Shown: positions 8,537 through 18,370 of the stretch, piece by piece
How the letters are laid out: the number at the start of each line of letters is the position of its first letter
Position numbering within the stretch: the first letter of the stretch is position 1
Source of the DNA: Candidatus Poribacteria bacterium
GTDB taxonomy: Bacteria; Poribacteria; WGA-4E; WGA-3G
DNA: 64,000 nt
Assembly (NCBI GenBank): GCA_022394755.1
Contig: JAGFCA010000029.1
Span: forward strand, 62,001 to 126,000
Direction of reading: 5' to 3'
Translations under genes and position numbers: made by a program
The notes under the pieces: model-generated
Seen by the model: the letters and a program-made list of their open reading frames with translations, nothing else
Told to the model about the DNA's origin: nothing
Database searches by the model: none

Positions 8537-10351
8537 TCAATCATCAATCGACCATGTGCAATTAATATTTGAGTCAATATAAAACTGTTTTAATGCAGGT
8601 TTATCAAACCATAGTTGCATTGCTTTATTTACAATATGTCCAACACTATTAACCTTAAGGTATAAGCCACCAGCAGTCCATTCTGGAATCATACTATACT
8701 GTCCTGTTTGTGCTGCATATATACTAAGTAATGCTAACGGTTCCATCGCATCAAGGTTAGCAGTCTTATGATTATCCTGCAAGAGTTCAGATACTGATTT
8801 ACCTTCATGACCCTCTTGAAGTTCAGTTTTATCCATTACACGACTATGAAAAACGAAATCGTCCTCAAGAGTAAATAGACCACTATCAGAATGTTGTCTT
8901 CCTTGTAGTAAGTTATCACCAATTTTCTCTGCCATTGCCAAGAATTCTGGTTTGGGGTCAACACGATATAGATCTACCAAAGCGAAAATATAGGCTGGTT
9001 CCAAGGCTGTAGTGTTAGTGTTTAAATCTGGGTCTAAACTAATGTCGATCCCAATGTCTCCAATATCAAAATGTATTAACATGGTTCGAAGGTAGTCTCT
9101 AAATTCATTTCTACCACCAGATATACGATATCCACGTGCACAAACTGAGGTAAACAGTGGAGTAATGTATTGAGGTAGAAATGCCCCACCCTCCTTTGCT
9201 CCAAAGTATAACTTGGCATCTCGAAATGGTCCTTCAATACGATAATTTGTTAGGTATGTACCATCAGTTATGATACTCTTAAGTGTATTATTTTCTTGAT
9301 CATAGGAGGCATCCAAAAAACCGATAATGTGCTGTTCAAAAGCATCTTTAATGTGTGCCATTTCACCGACACGACCATTCTTTTCAGCATTTTCCACTAT
9401 TGTTAACATACCCATCATCTGTGTAATGGCATGGTTCAGAAGATTCCCTACATAAAGTCTGGGTTCAGTTGCCTGAGGATATTTCTTACCAAATATATTT
9501 AACCCTCGTTTAGAACTTTGTGGATGTACCAAGAATGGTAGTATACCAGTGTCTGGATTACGTTGTCTTATAATCAAGTTCAAAAGACGTTCTGCCCAAA
9601 TTCGTGGGGCTTCCTCATGTCTCTGGTACCCCAAACTATATGCAGCATAAGCCATATCCAATGCGACACTTATAAATGAAAGATCTCCGGTTATTATAGG
9701 TTGTTTATAACCACTCCACGGTCTGTTCCATGTATTATCATGATCAACATTCTTATGAAAATCACCATGTCGATTATAGTGTAATGCATCCCAATCCTTA
9801 ATATTTGCTTCCCAAATACCTTTAATTAACATTTCACATCGATCAGAATCTACAGCATTTAGGAATTCCCATAGCGGATACACATCCTCTATTTCATGGA
9901 CAACACCTTTCATACCATATCTATTTCCTGTAACAAGATCAACATAACCATGTCCACCCCAATGCAAAACACCACTTTCAGTATACCAATAATGGTTGAA
10001 CATATAATCGGTTGCTTCACCTGCAGCACTCACAAATTTTGCATCACCAGTGAATTGACTCAAGGAAGTAAGTAATCGGATTAAATTCTGTTGATTTTGA
10101 AAAAAACACCAAACAGTCGGTTTCGGTTCTGTTCCAGATTTATAGGAAGTCATTGATCGAGGGGCTATTAAATGGTCAATATCGAGGCAATCAGCGAACA
10201 ATGGCATGTCTTTTCCGCTATATCTGTCTCTACCATGGTTTATGGCAGTTTCTGCGAAAAGACTGGCAGCTTTCAAGAATCTGTTATCCTCTATTTCATC
10301 CGAGCTGAATGTGTTGTTTCCAATCCAACGATCAATACGATTAGTATTCAT
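8537..10351 (-). CDS. Six-hairpin (alpha/alpha-toroid) protein, possible carbohydrate-active enzyme
   Basis: 604 residues without signal peptide or membrane segment. The pattern of helical hairpins with aromatic and acidic loops (WCFFQNQQNL at about 86-95, HWGGHGYVDL at about 136-145, KGVVHEIEDVYP at about 154-165) resembles the six-hairpin glycosidase-like fold that includes polysaccharide lyases, epimerases and unsaturated glycuronyl hydrolases. The clusters of D, E, H and W in these loops could form an active site, but no exact family motif is recognised. The ATG overlaps the stop of the upstream membrane-protein gene by four bases (ATGA), so the two are translationally coupled. A role on a glycan or glycoside is inferred only from fold. 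Confidence 0.6.
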   Translation of the reverse strand: MNTNRIDRWIGNNTFSSDEIEDNRFLKAASLFAETAINHGRDRYSGKDMPLFADCLDIDHLIAPRSMTSYKSGTEPKPTVWCFFQNQQNLIRLLTSLSQFTGDAKFVSAAGEATDYMFNHYWYTESGVLHWGGHGYVDLVTGNRYGMKGVVHEIEDVYPLWEFLNAVDSDRCEMLIKGIWEANIKDWDALHYNRHGDFHKNVDHDNTWNRPWSGYKQPIITGDLSFISVALDMAYAAYSLGYQRHEEAPRIWAERLLNLIIRQRNPDTGILPFLVHPQSSKRGLNIFGKKYPQATEPRLYVGNLLNHAITQMMGMLTIVENAEKNGRVGEMAHIKDAFEQHIIGFLDASYDQENNTLKSIITDGTYLTNYRIEGPFRDAKLYFGAKEGGAFLPQYITPLFTSVCARGYRISGGRNEFRDYLRTMLIHFDIGDIGIDISLDPDLNTNTTALEPAYIFALVDLYRVDPKPEFLAMAEKIGDNLLQGRQHSDSGLFTLEDDFVFHSRVMDKTELQEGHEGKSVSELLQDNHKTANLDAMEPLALLSIYAAQTGQYSMIPEWTAGGLYLKVNSVGHIVNKAMQLWFDKPALKQFYIDSNINCTWSIDD

Positions 10352-11739
10352 ACAGTCTCCAATTTGCTTGTTTCTGTGTCAGGTTTACTCAATAACAGAT
10401 AAATACCATATCCAACAACAGCAAATCCGAAAAGAGTAAATGGCATTTGCCATAGTAAATAACTCATGTGGGTATGTATAAAAGAATGACTTTTAAAGAT
10501 GACAAACCAGGATAATGGTGCTAAAAAAGAAAACCATGTCGCTATAATTAAGGCAATACTTCGTTGTCGTGAAGTTTCTGTCCTTTGCTTAGTTCGTATA
10601 ATAGCTACAACTGACATGAAAATAAACATAACAATTAGATAACTATAACGAATTTTGAATAAATGCTTTGTAATAAAAGATTCATTCATCTTGAAATAGT
10701 TATTAAAATCAAAGTATACTCCGTTGATATAGGTCTTAACAACTCCAAACGTACCTGCTTTTAAACTTGCTCCATAAATTGGTGGAAAATCTTCTGCTTC
10801 CCCATGTGTTCTTTTGCCTATGGAATAAAATACATGATCAATTCCATCCATGAAACCGCCCTTAACAGACCCTATCTGAATACATAACATCATGAGACTT
10901 AGAAAAATTGCGACACCACAACCAATACCTGTACCAATAGAATATTTCAACCACTGTTTCTTGTTCCAATTATCAATAATACCATAATATACAAATGGAA
11001 CGACCATCATTACCAATGTTGTTGTTATATATTCATAACCATTAATAAAACACTTAATAGATACTGAAATGAAAATTAATACACTAAACCAGATAAAATG
11101 TCTATTTGTAGAATCTTTGTAACTTTTGAGAAAATACAAAACCGCAATCATTGGTAAGTAGAATCCCCATGTACTCCACCATAGGTTTTTACCGAAGACA
11201 GTTAGCCAGTGAGATAATACTGCAGAAGCTAAGACAAAAGTGCCTGCTAAACCTCCAAACTCACTATAAAACCATACTATAATTAATGTCAATGTAATTG
11301 CAGTTAACAGGGAGGTTAGAATATAGAAAAACCAGAATTTTGCTATTGATGACACAGGAATCAGTTTATCAAGCAAACTGAAAATCATACCTTGACCACC
11401 AGGTTGTGAATTGTATGTTTTGAAATTCTCAAATGAATAATTGTACAAATAAGCGTTATATTGTGGACCTCTTGCAGCAGTTGGTATCCATTCTTGATCT
11501 GCTTTTTTCGCTGTTCCCCAACCATTCAAACCCCCTGCTGAGAAGATGCCATCTTGACGAGACTTTACCATCCGTCCCATGACATGGCTTTCAGTGTCCT
11601 TCTGGTGGGTGTCAAACCATTTTTGATCTGCTACCTTCCATAAATTTAGGAAAAAACCAAAAAACAGTAATATTATAGACACACTCCATATCAAGGATAG
11701 TCTAAATTTTGGACAATTTATTAGATCTTTTATAGACAT
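10348..11739 (-). CDS. Polytopic membrane protein of unknown function
   Basis: 463 residues. About ten strongly hydrophobic segments can be seen, the first at 12-35 and the last at 425-450, and a long soluble loop of about 80 residues (40-120) follows the first. This arrangement, with an aromatic-rich loop between TM1 and TM2, is like that of GT39/GT83-type lipid-linked glycosyltransferases or other polytopic envelope proteins, but no DE or other catalytic motif could be fixed. It is the first gene of the minus-strand run and overlaps the toroid-protein gene by four bases. Coupling to a potential carbohydrate enzyme supports an envelope-glycan role; this is inference. Confidence 0.65.
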   Translation of the reverse strand: MSIKDLINCPKFRLSLIWSVSIILLFFGFFLNLWKVADQKWFDTHQKDTESHVMGRMVKSRQDGIFSAGGLNGWGTAKKADQEWIPTAARGPQYNAYLYNYSFENFKTYNSQPGGQGMIFSLLDKLIPVSSIAKFWFFYILTSLLTAITLTLIIVWFYSEFGGLAGTFVLASAVLSHWLTVFGKNLWWSTWGFYLPMIAVLYFLKSYKDSTNRHFIWFSVLIFISVSIKCFINGYEYITTTLVMMVVPFVYYGIIDNWNKKQWLKYSIGTGIGCGVAIFLSLMMLCIQIGSVKGGFMDGIDHVFYSIGKRTHGEAEDFPPIYGASLKAGTFGVVKTYINGVYFDFNNYFKMNESFITKHLFKIRYSYLIVMFIFMSVVAIIRTKQRTETSRQRSIALIIATWFSFLAPLSWFVIFKSHSFIHTHMSYLLWQMPFTLFGFAVVGYGIYLLLSKPDTETSKLETV

Positions 11740-12004
11740 GCTATACCAGTTTTATTGTCAATCATGTATATTTACTACTTTAATCTAAGATTGTAAATTT
11801 ACTATTTAATAACCGTTATCTATTCAAATCCATTATACCTATTACAAATTTCTCAGTCAATATGATTCAACTTATAGGTATGTCATTTTTTTACCTGAAT
11901 TTATTGTATATTACCTATTTCCTTGATATAATTCCATTAATCTAACAAAATGCTATTTGCTTGTATTTATTATCATTCACTCAGAATTCATTATATATCC
12001 TAAA

Positions 12005-12961
12005 ATGTCAATCATTCAAGCATTAGAATCAGATAATCTGACCGAATTACAGACTATACCTAAGACAGATTTTCATTGCCATGCATTGCTTAGTACAAGA
12101 AGGAAGAATGTAGAGGAATGGATTGGCAAGTCCTTAGCAAAACCACCATACAAAATGAATGGACTTGAGGGTATGATGGATTACGTGAGTGTAACATTAA
12201 CACCACATTTAATGCATAATAAAGGTTTTGAATTCGTTGCAGTCTCTGCGATTGAAGATGCAATAAAAGATGGTGTTGTTATCCTTGAAATAAGTTTTGA
12301 CATCCGATTGGTCAATTTCTATCAAGAGGGCTTAAATTCTCTGCAGACATTTATAAAATCGTTGATAACGTCTTTTCATGGAAAGATTGATTTACGTCCT
12401 GAACTGGGTATTGCTCGTGATTGTGTTAAGGATCAACAACTGATGAATTTGGCATTTCAAGCTATTGAATTAGAGTTATTCAAATCAATTGATTTATATA
12501 GTCACGAAGAAGCATGTACTCCTGAAGAGGCTAAGGTTTTATATACAATAGCACAAAAAGCAGGAATGAAACTGAAAGCACATGTCGGTGAGTTTAAGGA
12601 TGCTGAAGAAATTCGTAGAACTGTTGAGCTATTGGAACTGGATGAAGTACAACACGGTATAGCAGCTACAGAGTCAGTTGAAGTTATGAAATGGTTGTCT
12701 GAAAACAAAATCCAATTAAACGTATGTCCAACAAGCAATGTGATGTTGGGTGGTGTAAAAAACATTGAAGTACATCCTATACGTATATTATATGACTATG
12801 GTATCCCAGTTACGATTAATACAGACGACCTAATGATTTTTGATCAGAGTGTCTCTGATGAATATCGTAACCTTTATCAAACTGGTATTTTTAGTAGTAA
12901 AGAATTGGAATGTATTCGAAATACATCCCTTTCGCTTAGTCAATTAAGTAAAGATAAATAA
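12005..12961 (+). CDS. Adenosine/AMP deaminase-family hydrolase
   Basis: 318 residues of the metal-dependent deaminase superfamily, which removes the amino group of adenosine, adenine or related purines in the cytosol. Visible motifs in order: FHCH (H24, H26) for the metal, LYSHE, KAHVGE, LDEVQHGIAA, NVCPTSN and INTDD, the last holding the Asp pair of the active site. The ATG at 12005 gives a family-like N-terminus; a TTG at 11957 in frame would add 16 hydrophobic residues of no known role. The gene stands alone and faces away from the minus-strand run. Adenosine versus adenine or a modified base cannot be decided. Confidence 0.85.
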   Translation: MSIIQALESDNLTELQTIPKTDFHCHALLSTRRKNVEEWIGKSLAKPPYKMNGLEGMMDYVSVTLTPHLMHNKGFEFVAVSAIEDAIKDGVVILEISFDIRLVNFYQEGLNSLQTFIKSLITSFHGKIDLRPELGIARDCVKDQQLMNLAFQAIELELFKSIDLYSHEEACTPEEAKVLYTIAQKAGMKLKAHVGEFKDAEEIRRTVELLELDEVQHGIAATESVEVMKWLSENKIQLNVCPTSNVMLGGVKNIEVHPIRILYDYGIPVTINTDDLMIFDQSVSDEYRNLYQTGIFSSKELECIRNTSLSLSQLSKDK

Positions 12962-13053
12962 TCAAATATTAACATTGCCAGTTATGATAAATGACATTTA
13001 GTAATCATTGTATACGTAAGTTCAATTTGCATAGATATTCTTCATTATTTGAG

Positions 13054-13138
13054 ACGCTCTTGAGTCCCGTAGGGACGAAATGTCTATAGAAAACGCCGAA
13101 CAAACGCTCTTGAGTCCTGTAGGGACGAAATGTCTATA
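13054..13138 (+). repeat. Tandem pair of palindromic repeat units, period 50 bp
   Basis: Two copies (13054-13088 and 13104-13138) differ at one of 35 bases. Each holds the hairpin GAGTCC-cgta-GGGAC followed by the tail GAAATGTCTATA. They lie in the gap between the deaminase and the CehA-like gene. Related pairs occur at 19010-19088 and 33997-34100. Confidence 0.8.
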
Positions 13139-13227
13139 ATATAATGTCCTAAATCCGTGAAAATAAAAAAACAATTCGTAACTGGCACAAGTCGTAATAT
13201 TTAGAAGACTACATATTTGGAGGAACT

Positions 13228-15561
13228 ATGAGAGGGGAATTATTCAATCGTAGAATTTATAAGTCATTCATTAATAATATCTTTACATCACTTTTATCTG
13301 TTATTGTCCTGTCATTAATAACAATATTACCGTCTTTTTCTGATGAACATGATTTAGTGACAAATGTTGAATTTCAACCATTGGTATCAGCTACTGAAAG
13401 ACTAATTGAAGCGTTAGATTATGTTGGAGCACCTCTTGCAGATGAAGACCAAGCATCTATAAAGACTGCATCCATTTCAAATAACCATGAGCAAGCAGTA
13501 ATTGATATTCAAAATACTCTCGATAAGTACTGTATAGCTGAAGTACATATTAACCCAGAGAGTCGAGTAAAGGTAACTGAAGGAATTACTAATAAAGAAC
13601 TAATGCAAAGTGGTTGGCGGGTTTTTTTAATAAAGGTTCATAATGAAGCAGGTGTAACTGCTCCACTTGCAGCAGAAAGTCCAAATGCTGAACCTATATA
13701 TAAACGTTCCACTGGAAGTGCTGAACCAGAAAAAACTATTAAACAGAGTGATTTACCCCATCGATTTCTTGAAATGCAGATGTATAACAAACCTCCATTA
13801 AAAGAGGGTTTATCTGGATTGGAATTAGAATATAGAATTATTCAAATCTTCAGTCGAGATTCTGGTAAGAGAGAGGCAACACTTAGTTTTAATGTCGGAC
13901 AAGGAACACAGGATATCGGGTTCAGGAGTGAAGTGCCTATACTCTTCAATTGTCTACCTGCTGTAGAGGTGACATTTAATGTATTAGACTTTGATGGGAA
14001 CCCAACAACATGCTCATTTACAATTCGAGATACATCTAATAGAGTGTATCCAATGAGAGGAAGAAGATTAGCACCTGATTTCTTCTTTCATAACCAGATT
14101 TATAGAAAAGATGGTGAATCCGTTTTACTTCCACCAGGAGATTATACAGTCTCGTATACACGTGGTCCTGAGTATTTGATAAAGTCAAAAGCAATTACTG
14201 TACCAAATGCAGAGAAGCACGTAGAAAGCTTCAAATTGGAGAGATGGATACATATAGCTGCAGAAGGGTGGCGTTCAGGGGATCATCATGTTCATGCTGC
14301 TGGATGTTCACATTATGAAAGTCCAACCGAAGGTGTTACACCTGAAGATATGATGCGACATATTCTCGGTGAAGATCTGAATGTCGGGTGTGTCCTTTCA
14401 TGGGGACCGTGTTGGTATTTTCAGAAACAATTTTTTGATGGTAAAGTACATGAACTTTCTACAGATGACTATGTGATGCGTTACGATGTAGAAGTGTCAG
14501 GATTTCCATCGTCACATACTGGACACCTTTCTTTATTAGGACTTACTGAGGATGACTATAATGGGGTAGAACGTATAGAAGACTGGCCGAGTTGGGATTT
14601 ACCAGTATTACAATGGGCAAAAGAACAAGGCGCAGTAACAGGGTTTAGTCATAGCGGATGGGGATTAACTGTAGAAGGGGATCAACTCCCAAATTACAAT
14701 ATGCCTCCATTTGACGGTATCGGCGCGAATGAATATATCGTTGATGTTGTCCATGATGTAGTTGACTTCATCTCCACTGTGGATACTCCAGCGATATGGG
14801 AACTTAACATCTGGTATCATACACTTAATTGCGGTTTCCGAACACGTATAAGCGGTGAAACTGATTTTCCATGTATATATGGTGAACGTGTAGGACTTGG
14901 TCGTATTTACGTAAAGATGGATGACGGACCACTTGAATTTGATACCTGGGTTGAAGGTTTACGTGATGGACGTTCTTATGTTGGAGATGGAAAGACACAC
15001 TTACTTGATTTCACTGTAGGTGGTGTTCCTGTTGGTGAAAAAGTCGGTAATGGTGAAATTAGCCAATTGGATTTAGAAAAACCAAATACAGTTAAAATCA
15101 CAGCAAATTTTGCTGGATTATTACCTGAAACACCTAATCATGAAATAAAGAATAGACCTTTAGATCATCAACCGTATTGGGATATAGAACGAGCAAGAAT
15201 TGATGATACACGGACTGTTCCAATTGAATTAATTGTCAATGGAATGGTAGAAGGTAGACAAGAAGTAAGAGCAGACGGTAAGATTGTCCCAATTGAATTT
15301 AATGTCGAAATTAGTCAATCCAGTTGGGTTGCATTACGTATATTCCCATCATCACATACAAATCCTGTATTTGTAATTGTTGATGAGAAACCTATTCGTG
15401 CAAGTCGAAAAAGTGCCCAATGGTGTTTGGATGCTGTGGATGTGTGTTGGAATCAAAAGGTTAACAGAATTCGAGAAGAGGAACGTGATGCAGCGAAAAA
15501 AGCCTATGATGTAGCAAGAGAAACATATCAGAGAATTCTTGATGAAACTACTATGGACTAA
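13228..15561 (+). CDS. Exported CehA/McbA-family metallohydrolase
   Basis: 777 residues with a signal peptide (about 1-37, ending SFSDEHD). Residues 40-345 are beta-rich and without a clear family match. The catalytic part begins at WRSGDHHVHAAG with D352, H353, H354 and H356, the metal-binding DxHxH-type motif of the CehA/McbA group within the PHP-like hydrolases; GFSHSGWG near 473 and GETD near 547 are further family landmarks. Known members split aryl carbamates or related esters, but most are uncharacterised. A perfect GGAGG sits eight bases before the ATG. The last 40 residues are charged and coiled-coil-like. It is followed 35 bp later by a PhyH gene. Confidence 0.82.
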   Translation: MRGELFNRRIYKSFINNIFTSLLSVIVLSLITILPSFSDEHDLVTNVEFQPLVSATERLIEALDYVGAPLADEDQASIKTASISNNHEQAVIDIQNTLDKYCIAEVHINPESRVKVTEGITNKELMQSGWRVFLIKVHNEAGVTAPLAAESPNAEPIYKRSTGSAEPEKTIKQSDLPHRFLEMQMYNKPPLKEGLSGLELEYRIIQIFSRDSGKREATLSFNVGQGTQDIGFRSEVPILFNCLPAVEVTFNVLDFDGNPTTCSFTIRDTSNRVYPMRGRRLAPDFFFHNQIYRKDGESVLLPPGDYTVSYTRGPEYLIKSKAITVPNAEKHVESFKLERWIHIAAEGWRSGDHHVHAAGCSHYESPTEGVTPEDMMRHILGEDLNVGCVLSWGPCWYFQKQFFDGKVHELSTDDYVMRYDVEVSGFPSSHTGHLSLLGLTEDDYNGVERIEDWPSWDLPVLQWAKEQGAVTGFSHSGWGLTVEGDQLPNYNMPPFDGIGANEYIVDVVHDVVDFISTVDTPAIWELNIWYHTLNCGFRTRISGETDFPCIYGERVGLGRIYVKMDDGPLEFDTWVEGLRDGRSYVGDGKTHLLDFTVGGVPVGEKVGNGEISQLDLEKPNTVKITANFAGLLPETPNHEIKNRPLDHQPYWDIERARIDDTRTVPIELIVNGMVEGRQEVRADGKIVPIEFNVEISQSSWVALRIFPSSHTNPVFVIVDEKPIRASRKSAQWCLDAVDVCWNQKVNRIREEERDAAKKAYDVARETYQRILDETTMD

Positions 15562-15596
15562 TAAGAATGTGCTACTATATCTCTAAGGAGTAATTA

Positions 15597-16364
15597 ATGA
15601 AATTATCATCTGAACAGATAAAAAAATTTAAGCAAGTGGGTTATTTAAAAATAGATGAACAAGTCATTGATGACAATCACCTAAATGTATTACGCGATCA
15701 TTACGATCAACAGTTTGCAAAAAGACGGAATACTGAAGGTGAAGGTATGCGTAACCTTGCAATCGTTGAAGATTCTGAAAACCATGATGACGAAGAATCT
15801 ACTGATGAGATGCTTCAAATCATGGAGATGTGGCGAATTGATGAAGAATACAAGAAGCTACTCTATCACAAACCAATGTTGGATATTGTTGAAAGTCTAA
15901 TTGGAGAAAATATACAGTTGTTTCATGACCAGGCACTCTACAAACCCGCTTATCACGGTGGAGAAGTATTTTGGCATCAGGATAATGCATATTGGCAGTG
16001 TCAACCGGCAGATCTTGTCAGTATTTGGTTAGCACTTGATGACGCAGATGAAGAAAACGGATGTATGAATGTTATTCCAGGAAGTTATTTAAAGGGATTA
16101 TCTTCACACAGACGTGCTGAATCAGAAAAAGGAAAATTACCTGCATTATTACAAGTGGATGCAGATGTAGATCGTTCAGTTCCAGTTCCTGTACGTGCGG
16201 GACATGTCATGGTACATCATTGTATGACGCTACATCAAACAAACCGTAACCATTCATCTCGTGATCGACGTGCATTAGCAATTCATTATATGCCATCTGG
16301 AACAAAAAATCGTGAAGGTGTTGTGATGAAAGACAATTTACTTCTACGTGGTAGTTTAGTTTAG
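15597..16364 (+). CDS. Phytanoyl-CoA dioxygenase (PhyH) family protein
   Basis: 255 residues with H127 and D129 (FWHQD), H213 (TLHQTN) and R224/R225, so the iron triad and the 2-oxoglutarate anchor are intact. NVIPGSY (158-164) is the usual core strand. An acidic loop NHDDEESTDE (62-71) is unlike the other PhyH proteins here. An AAGGAG precedes the ATG by seven bases. Position 35 bp behind the exported metallohydrolase suggests co-transcription, though the two act in different compartments. The substrate is unknown. Confidence 0.86.
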   Translation: MKLSSEQIKKFKQVGYLKIDEQVIDDNHLNVLRDHYDQQFAKRRNTEGEGMRNLAIVEDSENHDDEESTDEMLQIMEMWRIDEEYKKLLYHKPMLDIVESLIGENIQLFHDQALYKPAYHGGEVFWHQDNAYWQCQPADLVSIWLALDDADEENGCMNVIPGSYLKGLSSHRRAESEKGKLPALLQVDADVDRSVPVPVRAGHVMVHHCMTLHQTNRNHSSRDRRALAIHYMPSGTKNREGVVMKDNLLLRGSLV

Positions 16365-16402
16365 AAAACCGATGGAGGTAAAGTATAATTACGGAACAAC
16401 AG

Positions 16403-17116
16403 ATGAATCACTTTGACTACAAACCTTTCTATCGTCGCAATTTGCCCCATATACAACCTCCGGGAGCAACTTTCTTTGTTACCTTCAATCTTGCAGGTTC
16501 CCTACCACGGAGTATTTTGCAGCAGTGGAGATCGGAAAAAAGATTACTTGAAGTAGAAAAATTACATGTCCTCAAGTTACGAAACAGCGATCGCCTTGCT
16601 GCTGTTGAACATAAGATATTTGAAAAGAAACGTGAATGGTTCCAAAAATTTGAAAAAACGTTAGATAATGCACAAAGTGGACCTATATGGCTCAATGACG
16701 GTCAGATTGCTAAAGAAGTGGCAGATAGTATGCACTATCGAGATAAGCAGGTGTTTTGTTTAGAGGCCTATTGCATTATGGCCAATCATGTCCATGTTGT
16801 CTTTACCCCACTTCCAATACAACCATTGGAAGTACTGCAAACTGTTAGTCCGCGGAATAAAACTGCACAAACTAACAGTTTGTGCTACAAGTCACTCTCA
16901 TCGATTATGCAATCACTCAAGGGGTATACAGCAAGGAAAGCCAATCAGTTATTAGGGCGCAACGGTGCTTTCTGGCACCATGAAAGTTTCGATCATTGTG
17001 TGCGAAATCCGAACGAATTGAAACGGATTATAAGTTATGTACTCAATAATCCTGTAAAAGCAGGTTTAGTTGATGAATGGGATAATTGGCAGTGGAGCTA
17101 TTACCGTACCGCATGA
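16403..17116 (+). CDS. REP-associated tyrosine transposase (RAYT, Y1/HUH superfamily)
   Basis: 237 residues. The HUH metal motif is H129-V-H131 (MANHVHVV), and the catalytic tyrosine is probably Y175 in SLKGYTARKAN. The C-terminus (ISYVLNNPVKAGLV) is the classical end of the family. RAYTs nick single-stranded REP palindromes and move or spread them. Residues about 145-162 (QTVSPRNKTAQTNSLCYK) are encoded by a copy of the REP-like palindrome that also lies just downstream of the gene, see the repeat entries. The frame is intact, so the enzyme may still work. The two REP copies differ at two of 34 bases. Confidence 0.88.
   Translation: MNHFDYKPFYRRNLPHIQPPGATFFVTFNLAGSLPRSILQQWRSEKRLLEVEKLHVLKLRNSDRLAAVEHKIFEKKREWFQKFEKTLDNAQSGPIWLNDGQIAKEVADSMHYRDKQVFCLEAYCIMANHVHVVFTPLPIQPLEVLQTVSPRNKTAQTNSLCYKSLSSIMQSLKGYTARKANQLLGRNGAFWHHESFDHCVRNPNELKRIISYVLNNPVKAGLVDEWDNWQWSYYRTA
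16837..16885 (+). repeat. REP-like palindrome inside the RAYT reading frame
   Basis: The arms CAAACTGTTAGT (16838-16849) and ACTAACAGTTTG (16871-16882) are exact reverse complements separated by 21 bases. The first 34 bases (16837-16870) repeat at 17131-17164 with two mismatches. The element is translated as part of the transposase. Confidence 0.85.
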
Positions 17117-17128
17117 AGATTCTTTGTA

Positions 17129-17164
17129 CCGCAAACTGTTAGTTTGCGGAATAAAACTGCACAA
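17129..17164 (+). repeat. REP-like palindrome downstream of the RAYT gene
   Basis: CCGCAAACT-gtt-AGTTTGCGG (17129-17149) is a perfect nine-base-pair hairpin, followed by AATAAAACTGCACAA. This is the position where RAYT genes usually carry their cognate REP. It may also act as a transcription terminator for the gene, but no T-run follows. Confidence 0.85.
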
Positions 17165-18370
17165 CTACTTTATTTATTTTGCCAGAAAAATTCTTAAATG
17201 AGAATCCATTCTGGGATGCTCTCAGTATTGCATTAACGTCCAATTAGATATTAACTATGTCCACTTAGACAAAAGATTAACAATTCTTCAGCCCAATAAT
17301 TCCTTACTATACATACTTTTACTTAATAAGATTTTAAATAAATTAAGCTATAAACAAACAGCCAATATGTGTGATATATGTGTAATGTAGAATCAAGGGT
17401 TAGGAGTTATAGAATCCAAGTATATGGATAATGCTACTTGGGATTCTCTTGTGTTTTTTGTTGATGCAGCTGCATCCGGACAGAAGCAGCTGGATTGGTA
17501 TTTTATAACGTATATAAGAAAAGTTCGATACGACGAAGTACGATGAAAATATAGAATATTCGACTATGACATATAGTAAACTGACAGAGAATCGTATAAT
17601 ACTTGACTCCACACTCATGAGTCTTGACGCAAGGACAAAATCACATTGCTGGTTTTAAAATAAAAAATAATATGAAGAAAATAAATGACAAAGCAACTAA
17701 TACCATAAAAAATATACATTGGCAAAAATATAAATATACGTTACAATAACATATAGAAAAATAATATAATACATAGTAGTAAAATAAAGTGTATTATAAT
17801 ATAATCCAATAATCTGATTTTTCAGGAGTAAATCTGGTGGTAAATATTTTGTTTATGAGAATAATAATAGTAAAAACAGAATCATCAATCATCAAGGAAA
17901 ACTACAAAATTGTAACTTTTTTCAAATTTTAGAATTAGAGGTTTAATTCGCTATAAACCCAGACAGGGACTAATAGGAAAGGCAATCGCATAGCAAGAAA
18001 CAATCCTACACTTTGTAGGAAAAGTGTAACATTTTCTCACACATCTAATATAATGTACTAAGTTGGAAAAACGATAAAATCATCTTAATAATGTTATAGC
18101 TTAGATTTAATAATACTGTAAACTGTATAGTGAAAACCAATAACTGTAATCTATAAAATATACACATGGAAAATACGATATTTATGCCAAAATCTTTACA
18201 TACCCTATAGGACAACAACTATATTAGATGTAAATGAAAGCTGAATTCAAGAAGTAGTGATACGATTGAAGCAAGATAGTTGTGTTGATATCCCAGAAGT
18301 CTTGATTGTTTTTTCTATATTTCATAAGTAGATATCTACATGACACAAATTAGAATTAAAATATAAATTT
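17165..18370. other. Gene-poor AT-rich stretch
   Basis: No convincing gene is seen in about 1.2 kb. A 41-codon frame from the ATG at 17424 (MDNATWDSLVFF...) reads protein-like but has no nearby ribosome-binding site and may be a remnant. The rest is AT-rich and full of stops in all frames. Confidence 0.5.

Noticed and set aside
13054-13138. Repeat pair considered as a small CRISPR array
   Set aside because: Only two units occur, each unit is itself a hairpin with a conserved tail, the gap is 15 bases, and no cas gene is near.
17424-17549. 41-codon frame beginning MDNATWDSLVFF
   Set aside because: Protein-like by eye but too short, without a ribosome-binding site at the right distance and without recognisable family; mentioned only as a possible remnant.
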